A stretch of 32,821 bases of DNA from Bacteroides sp. (GTDB taxonomy: Bacteria > Bacteroidota > Bacteroidia > Bacteroidales > Muribaculaceae). Each line of letters starts with the position of its first letter. Within the stretch, counting starts at the first letter, position 1. The position numbers and the translations under genes are program-made. The notes below the pieces were generated by a model. That model was not told the DNA's origin. It ran no database searches and worked only from the letters and a program-made list of their open reading frames with translations. Below are positions 28,196-32,821 of this stretch, piece by piece. The stretch is taken from the NCBI GenBank assembly GCA_023666835.1, contig JAMPBJ010000001.1, forward strand, positions 431,194 through 464,014, given 5' to 3'.

Positions 28196-28880
28196 ACCTA
28201 CCGACACAAAGATCATAATAGTAGCCGGTGGCGCCGGCAACCGCTTCGGTGGAAACCTGCCGAAACAGTATTGCCTGTTGGCCGGCCGACCTGTAGTGAT
28301 GCACACTATCGACCGATTTCGCTCCCTTATGCCCGATGCCGACATCCTGCTGGTGATCAGCCGACAGGCTGCCGATCTTTGGCGCGATCTTTGCTTGCAG
28401 CACAATTTCGAATCGCCCTCCATCGTTTATGGTGGCGAAAGTCGCTGGCATTCGGTGCGCAATGCTCTTGACTCGATTCCTTACAGCTGGCAAGGAACGG
28501 TATTGGTTCACGATGCCGCTCGTCCGATCGTCACCCCCTCCACCATCTCCGCTCTGCTTTCGACTATCAGTGAAGGCGCCCAGGGTGCCGTGCCGGTGAT
28601 TAATCTTGTCGATTCCATCCGTAAAATCGGACCGGGCTCCAAATCTGATGCCGTCGACCGATCGCAATTTCGTGCGGTACAGACGCCCCAGGCTTTCCCG
28701 GCAGCCATCCTTAAAGAGGCATATTCCAAGGGGTTCTCCGACAATCTCACCGACGATGCTTCGGTGTGTGAAGCCGCCGGATTCAGCGACATTCGCCTTG
28801 TCCAGGGATCGCCACGTGCTCTGAAAATTACCCATCCGGCCGACATGGCCACTGTTCAATTCTACATCGACCACGACTGA
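28182..28880 (+). CDS. ispD: 2-C-methyl-D-erythritol 4-phosphate cytidylyltransferase IspD
   Basis: A 232-residue enzyme that transfers CMP from CTP to methylerythritol phosphate, the step after Dxr in the MEP pathway. The CTP-binding loop is IIIVAGGAGNRFGGNLPKQY at residues 11-30; VHDAARPIVTP and the later RAVQTPQAF and TDDASVCEAAG are family marks. The ATG at 28182 is chosen because the family begins about ten residues before the loop; an ATG at 28152 would add ten residues and overlap more of the peptidase gene. It overlaps that gene by 14 bases and its stop overlaps the recG start by one base (TGATG). Confidence 0.95.
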   Translation: MSANKPTDTKIIIVAGGAGNRFGGNLPKQYCLLAGRPVVMHTIDRFRSLMPDADILLVISRQAADLWRDLCLQHNFESPSIVYGGESRWHSVRNALDSIPYSWQGTVLVHDAARPIVTPSTISALLSTISEGAQGAVPVINLVDSIRKIGPGSKSDAVDRSQFRAVQTPQAFPAAILKEAYSKGFSDNLTDDASVCEAAGFSDIRLVQGSPRALKITHPADMATVQFYIDHD

Positions 28881-30970
28881 TGGATCGCCTGCGACAGACC
28901 GACATAAAGTTTCTCAAAGGAGTGGGCCCTAAACGTGCCGATCTGCTCACCAAGGAACTCGGCATATCCACGTTTGCCGATCTGCTCTACCACTTCCCGA
29001 GCCACTACACCGACCGCTCACGATTCTACTCCATAGCCTCATTCACGGCCGACACACCGGTCGTGCAGGTCAAAGGTCGTTTCATCTCGTTTTCAGTCCA
29101 TGGCGAAGGAGCAAAAATGAGACTTGTGGGACTCTTCACTGATGGCACCGCAGCCATGGAAGTGGTGTGGTTCCAACGCATCAAAGCCATTCGCGAAACC
29201 TATCGCACCGGCATCGACTATGTCGTATTCGGCAAACCACAGGAGTTTCAGGGCCGTTGGAGCATGGTGCATCCGGAGGTCGATTCTCCAGACTCGATCC
29301 AGGGCTCAGCGGTTTTGCGTGGTGTATACCCGCTGACCGAACGTCTGCGCAACCGCGGCGTCACCTCCCGCAACTTCTATGCCTGGATTCAGACACTGCT
29401 TTCCTCGGCTCGCCATATCGAAGATCCGCTCCCGAAGGAGTTGGTGCAACGGCTCCGACTCATATCGAAGGACGAGGCAATGCGCTGCATCCACTCCCCG
29501 GCTAATGCCGAAGACATCCGTCAGGCTCGCCGCCGACTGAAATTCGAAGAACTTTTCTACCTCCAGCTCAACATCCTCAACTACACGCGTCGCAGATCGA
29601 TGCAGATCGAGGGATACAGATTCCCACGCGTGGGCGAGCTTTTCAACAAGTTCTATTTCGACTTTCTGCCATTCCCGCTCACCAACGCCCAGAAAAGGGT
29701 GATCAAGGAAATACGCGCCGACATGAACACCGGCCGCCAGATGAACCGCCTGTTGCAGGGCGATGTCGGTAGCGGCAAAACTCTCGTAGCCACCATGTGT
29801 ATGCTCATAGCTTTGGGCAATGGCGCACAAGCTTGCCTGATGGCCCCGACCGAAATCCTGGCCACACAACACTTCGAGACCATCTCAAATATGTTGGCGC
29901 CGCTGGGTGTGAATGTCAAACTGCTCACCGGTTCCACTCCGACGCGTCAGCGAAAACTCATCGACAGTCAGTTGGCCGATGGCTCCCTGCATATTCTTAT
30001 AGGCACTCACGCTGTGATCGAGGATCGTGTGCGCTTCAGTCGACTGGGGTTCGTTGTCATCGATGAGCAGCACCGTTTCGGTGTGGCTCAGCGTGCCAAA
30101 ATGTGGAAGAAAAGCTCCATGCCGCCCCATGTGCTCGTCATGACGGCCACCCCCATTCCCCGCACACTTGCCATGACCGTCTACGGCGATCTGAACGTTT
30201 CAGTCATCGACGAACTCCCTCCCGGCCGTAAACCGGTGGTGACACTTCTCCGCTACGAAAACAATCGACTCGACGTCTACACTGCCATGACCCGCCAACT
30301 TAAGGCCGGGCGACAGATCTACGTCGTCTACCCTCTGATCAACGAAAACGAAAAAATCGACCTGAAAAGCCTCGAGGAGGGCTACGAACAGATCGTTGAA
30401 CAATTCCGCGGCTATCGCGTTGCCATCGTCCATGGAAAGATGAAGCCATCCGAGAAAGATTTTCAGATGAATCTCTTTGCCACACATAAAGCCGATATCC
30501 TGGTGGCCACCACTGTAATTGAGGTGGGCGTCAACGTGCCCAACGCCACTACCATGGTCATAGAGAATGCCGAAAGGTTCGGTCTGTCGCAGCTCCATCA
30601 ATTGCGTGGACGTGTTGGTCGTGGCGAAGGACAAAGCTACTGTATACTTATGTCCAGACACTCGATTGCCAAAGACACACGCCGGCGCCTGGAAATCATG
30701 ACCTCCACCACCGATGGTTTCGTCATTGCCGAAGAAGACATGAAAATGCGCGGGCCCGGCGACATCGAGGGCACAATGCAAAGCGGCATGCCCCTGGATT
30801 TGAAGATTGCATCACTGGCCACCGACGGACAGATCATCGAAGCAGCCCGCAAAGAAGCCGAGCGCATCCTAGATGAAGACCCCGCTCTCCAATCGCCCGA
30901 TTATGCTCCACTTCGCCACGAAATGAGCCTGCTTTTCGACAAAAGCATCGATTGGTCAATGATCAGTTGA
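28880..30970 (+). CDS. recG: ATP-dependent DNA helicase RecG
   Basis: A 696-residue superfamily 2 helicase that reverses stalled replication forks and moves branched DNA junctions. The N-terminal wedge/OB domain is seen from about residue 55 to 160, preceded by GVGPKRADLLTKELGI. The motor has Walker A GDVGSGKT at residues 294-301, motif Ia APTEILATQH, the DEQH box, MTATPIPRT, motif V TTVIEVGVNVPNAT, and motif VI QLRGRVGRGEGQSYC. The length matches typical RecG. It starts one base into the ispD stop, so translation is coupled. It is the last gene of the parE operon, and no clear terminator follows. Confidence 0.97.
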   Translation: MDRLRQTDIKFLKGVGPKRADLLTKELGISTFADLLYHFPSHYTDRSRFYSIASFTADTPVVQVKGRFISFSVHGEGAKMRLVGLFTDGTAAMEVVWFQRIKAIRETYRTGIDYVVFGKPQEFQGRWSMVHPEVDSPDSIQGSAVLRGVYPLTERLRNRGVTSRNFYAWIQTLLSSARHIEDPLPKELVQRLRLISKDEAMRCIHSPANAEDIRQARRRLKFEELFYLQLNILNYTRRRSMQIEGYRFPRVGELFNKFYFDFLPFPLTNAQKRVIKEIRADMNTGRQMNRLLQGDVGSGKTLVATMCMLIALGNGAQACLMAPTEILATQHFETISNMLAPLGVNVKLLTGSTPTRQRKLIDSQLADGSLHILIGTHAVIEDRVRFSRLGFVVIDEQHRFGVAQRAKMWKKSSMPPHVLVMTATPIPRTLAMTVYGDLNVSVIDELPPGRKPVVTLLRYENNRLDVYTAMTRQLKAGRQIYVVYPLINENEKIDLKSLEEGYEQIVEQFRGYRVAIVHGKMKPSEKDFQMNLFATHKADILVATTVIEVGVNVPNATTMVIENAERFGLSQLHQLRGRVGRGEGQSYCILMSRHSIAKDTRRRLEIMTSTTDGFVIAEEDMKMRGPGDIEGTMQSGMPLDLKIASLATDGQIIEAARKEAERILDEDPALQSPDYAPLRHEMSLLFDKSIDWSMIS

Positions 30971-31175
30971 TGTTTCGATGCACATAAATAGTTAAAATGA
31001 GCACCGTTTCAAATACATAATTTAAGCTATGTTAACACACAATTCAACCCTCAATTTATTTATTCCATAAAATTCAAGCAGAGAATCTCACTGCATCGCT
31101 GTTTGATTTTCAACTACTTACAAAGCGGGACTTAATATAAATTAACTAAATTAAGATTTTTTTGTTTCGCTAATA
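30971..31175. other. Gene-free A/T-rich spacer between recG and ndk
   Basis: This stretch holds no open frame with protein-like sequence. It is very rich in A/T compared with the genes around it. The only structure I see is a weak hairpin with a T-run at 31131-31163; the ndk promoter follows at 31176. Confidence 0.5.
31131..31163 (+). terminator. Weak A/T-rich hairpin with T-run, possible terminator of the recG operon
   Basis: CTTAAT (31131-31136) pairs with ATTAAG (31150-31155), with an inner repeat TTAAT/ATTAA, followed by ATTTTTTT. The stem has almost no G-C pairs, so it would be weak, and it lies 160 bases after recG. Confidence 0.3.
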
Positions 31176-31207
31176 TTTTGATTGTCTGAATATAAAACCT
31201 AACTTTG
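31176..31207 (+). promoter_or_regulatory. Promoter of ndk
   Basis: TTTTG (31176-31180), a 19-base spacer, then TAACTTTG (31200-31207), a full match to the Bacteroidetes consensus. Transcription from about 31214 leaves a leader of about 33 bases and shows that the ATG at 31247, not the upstream in-frame start at 31205, is used. Confidence 0.88.
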
Positions 31208-31246
31208 AGCATCCAAATCGGAAATTGTAACAAAATCTTAAATTTC

Positions 31247-31711
31247 ATGGAACAAACACTGGTCATCTTCAAACCGTCATCCATTGCCCGTGGTCTTGTG
31301 GGTCAAATCCTCGACCGCTTCCAGCGCAAAGGGCTTGCCATCGCTGCAATGAAAATGATGAAACTGGACGAAAAAATTCTTCGCGAACACTACGCCCATT
31401 TGGTTGACCGTCCGTTTTTCCCCAACATCCTTAAATCAATGACAGCTTCGCCTGTTATTGTCATGGTGCTTAAAGGTCGCGACGCTGTGAAAGTGGTTCG
31501 TCTTTTGACCGGTGCCACCAATGGCCGCGAAGCTTTGCCCGGAACCATCCGCGGCGACTTCAGCATGAGTGGACAGGAAAACATCGTGCACGCTTCTTCA
31601 AGTCTCGAAGATGCCGAAGCCGAAATCAAACGTTTCTTCAACGATGACGAAATTTTCAACTATCCGATTTTCAACAGCCAATTCGTCTATGCCGACGATG
31701 AGCTGAAATAA
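31247..31711 (+). CDS. ndk: Nucleoside-diphosphate kinase
   Basis: A 154-residue enzyme that moves phosphate from ATP to other nucleoside diphosphates through a phosphohistidine. The start MEQTLVIFKPSSIARGLVG is typical, and the active site is ENIVHASSSLEDAEAEI with His115. The common HGSDS motif reads HASSS here, a change I recall in other Bacteroidetes enzymes too. GTIRGDFSMS and the C-terminal FFNDDEIFNY are also family marks. The C-terminus is a little longer than in E. coli. It has its own promoter and lies 47 bases before the M23 peptidase gene. Confidence 0.95.
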   Translation: MEQTLVIFKPSSIARGLVGQILDRFQRKGLAIAAMKMMKLDEKILREHYAHLVDRPFFPNILKSMTASPVIVMVLKGRDAVKVVRLLTGATNGREALPGTIRGDFSMSGQENIVHASSSLEDAEAEIKRFFNDDEIFNYPIFNSQFVYADDELK

Positions 31712-31758
31712 AAATTCCATCTCTCCAATCATCATCAAAAACCATCGAAAACAACACA

Positions 31759-32610
31759 ATGCAATTTATTAAAAAAATCACAGTAGCTTTATCAGCGATT
31801 GCCCTCGTGTGCTCCGTTAATGAATCTGCTGCCCAATATCGTCTTCCGGCACCCCACGCCGATCAACACAATTCTTTGATCGCTAACCAAACCCCGACCG
31901 GAGTCGACGCAAACAAACTGAAGATCTCGACACTCTCTGCCGGCAAAAAGACTATTGATGCCGACAAAGATATTGCCGATCTCTTCAACTACAATTTCTC
32001 TAACCAGACAGTGGCAGGAGCCTATTCAGGTCTCGCCATCCCCACCACCAAAAAGATTGACGTGACGGGCTATGTCGCTCCGGTTCGCGGTCGCCTCACC
32101 TCACCCTATGGATGGAGAGCAAGCTTTGGTCGCATGCACAAAGGTGTTGATCTCAGTCTCAAAGTCGGCGACACCGTTCGCGCTGCTTTCGATGGCCGAA
32201 TCCGTATCACAAAATATGAAGGCGGTGGTTATGGCTATTACGTGGTAGTACGCCACGATAACGGTCTCGAGACAGTCTACGGTCACCTCTCTCGCTTCCT
32301 TGTCAAGCCCAACCAATACGTCAAAGCCGGACAGCCCATAGCTCTCGGTGGCAACACCGGCCGTTCAACAGGCCCTCACCTCCACTTCGAAACACGCTTC
32401 ATGGGTCTTGCCCTCAACCCTGCTTCGATTATTGATTTTGACAACTACGTGACTCACCAGGACGTTTTCACATTCAACAAATCATCCTACGATCGCGCAC
32501 AGGTTTCAGGCCCTCGCGTTAAAGCTTCACATGCCAAGAAATCTGCCACAAGCAAATCCAAGAAAAAGAAATCCACCGCTTCATCAAAAAGAAAATCACG
32601 TCGCAAATAA
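31759..32610 (+). CDS. M23 family peptidase (LytM-type) with lysine-rich tail
   Basis: A 283-residue exported protein. A Sec signal peptide ends near ESAA-Q at residue 25. After a linker of about 85 residues comes a LytM/M23 domain: TSPYGWRASFGRMHKGVDLSL with zinc ligands His127 and Asp131, VYGHLSRF, and GPHLHFE with His207 and zinc ligand His209. All ligands of an active endopeptidase are there, so it should cut peptide cross-links in peptidoglycan. The last 30 residues are nearly all Lys, Arg, Ser, Thr and Ala (SKSKKKKSTASSKRKSRRK at the end), an odd histone-like tail that may bind acidic cell-envelope polymers. It follows ndk by 47 bases and is probably co-transcribed with it. Confidence 0.93.
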   Translation: MQFIKKITVALSAIALVCSVNESAAQYRLPAPHADQHNSLIANQTPTGVDANKLKISTLSAGKKTIDADKDIADLFNYNFSNQTVAGAYSGLAIPTTKKIDVTGYVAPVRGRLTSPYGWRASFGRMHKGVDLSLKVGDTVRAAFDGRIRITKYEGGGYGYYVVVRHDNGLETVYGHLSRFLVKPNQYVKAGQPIALGGNTGRSTGPHLHFETRFMGLALNPASIIDFDNYVTHQDVFTFNKSSYDRAQVSGPRVKASHAKKSATSKSKKKKSTASSKRKSRRK

Positions 32611-32629
32611 TCCTGACGACCTCCGCATA

Positions 32630-32666
32630 CGAAGCAGGCTGCATCCCATCGGTGCAGCCTGCTTCG
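32630..32666 (+). terminator. Strong hairpin after the M23 peptidase gene
   Basis: A 14-bp perfect stem (32630-32643 with 32653-32666; core GAAGCAGGCTGCA) and a 9-base loop, 19 bases after the stop. There is no T-run on either side, so it may stop RNA decay or act with other factors rather than be a simple intrinsic terminator. Confidence 0.55.
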
Positions 32667-32692
32667 CATCTAACCCATCCCTTCTCCTGTAC

Positions 32693-32704
32693 GATTTATA
32701 AATC
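32693..32704. repeat. 12-base palindrome GATTTATAAATC
   Basis: A perfect inverted repeat in the A/T-rich spacer before the promoter at the right edge. It might be an operator but could also be chance in A/T-rich DNA. Confidence 0.3.
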
Positions 32705-32807
32705 ATATAAATCTTATAAGCCGCCCCCCCATCACTCCCAACAAACCCTCTGAAACTCTTTAGTCGATTTTTTTGCTATTTCTGGCTCAAACCGCCCATT
32801 CGCGCCG

Positions 32808-32815
32808 TATCTTTG
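32808..32815 (+). promoter_or_regulatory. Promoter -7 box at the window edge
   Basis: TATCTTTG fits TAnnTTTG. It would drive a + strand gene beyond the right end. No TTTG element is found 19-21 bases upstream. Confidence 0.5.
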
Positions 32816-32821
32816 CCGCGA

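Overview
This window reads as ordinary chromosomal DNA from a member of the Bacteroidales. A Muribaculaceae- or Porphyromonadaceae-like genome is my best guess, but species cannot be fixed from the sequence alone. Several signs agree. Upstream of many genes there is a TAnnTTTG box, twice or more with a TTTG element 19 bases further upstream, which is the promoter pattern of the Bacteroidetes primary sigma factor. Start codons have A/T-rich leaders without clear Shine-Dalgarno sequences. The gene neighbourhoods parE-coaD-S41 peptidase-ispD-recG, dxr-rseP and a single-block thi operon, as well as a secreted DPP III with HECLGH, also fit this group. No phage, transposon, IS element, CRISPR array or rRNA operon is visible.

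Layout. (1) 1-1845: two + strand genes of unknown function, a small lipoprotein and an AT-rich seven-helix membrane protein, each followed by an intrinsic terminator. (2) 1861-8911: a minus strand operon read from dxr (isoprenoid synthesis) through rseP (site-2 protease), an RlmI-like rRNA methyltransferase, dipeptidyl-peptidase III and recR to a GNAT acetyltransferase; the last three overlap by ATGA junctions. (3) 9051-10336: an OmpA-family outer membrane protein on the + strand with its own terminator. (4) 10378-10557: a tRNA-Leu(UAG) on the minus strand with its own promoter and terminator. (5) 10554-17825: a minus strand run of threonine ammonia-lyase, TolC-like outer membrane factor, lipoprotein membrane-fusion protein, RND pump and a small PII/CutA-like protein. 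(6) 17876-23990: a minus strand thiamine operon (thiD, thiS, TenI-like, thiE, thiG, thiC, thiH) headed by a TPP riboswitch with a near-perfect promoter; thiF is absent. (7) 24045-30970: a divergent + strand operon parE, coaD, S41 peptidase, ispD, recG. (8) 31176-32666: ndk with a near-perfect promoter, then an M23 peptidase with a lysine-rich tail. A further promoter box lies at the right edge.

How the genes work together: the thi block makes and joins the pyrimidine and thiazole halves of thiamine and is switched off by its product. The tolC/MFP/RND set forms one tripartite exporter, perhaps tuned by the small PII-like protein. dxr and ispD are two steps of the same MEP isoprenoid pathway in different operons. 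I found no convincing new system. The most interesting points are the promoter/terminator overlap at the tRNA gene, the PII-like protein in the efflux operon, the thi operon without thiF, the unknown pair at the left end, and the nearly leaderless start of dxr.
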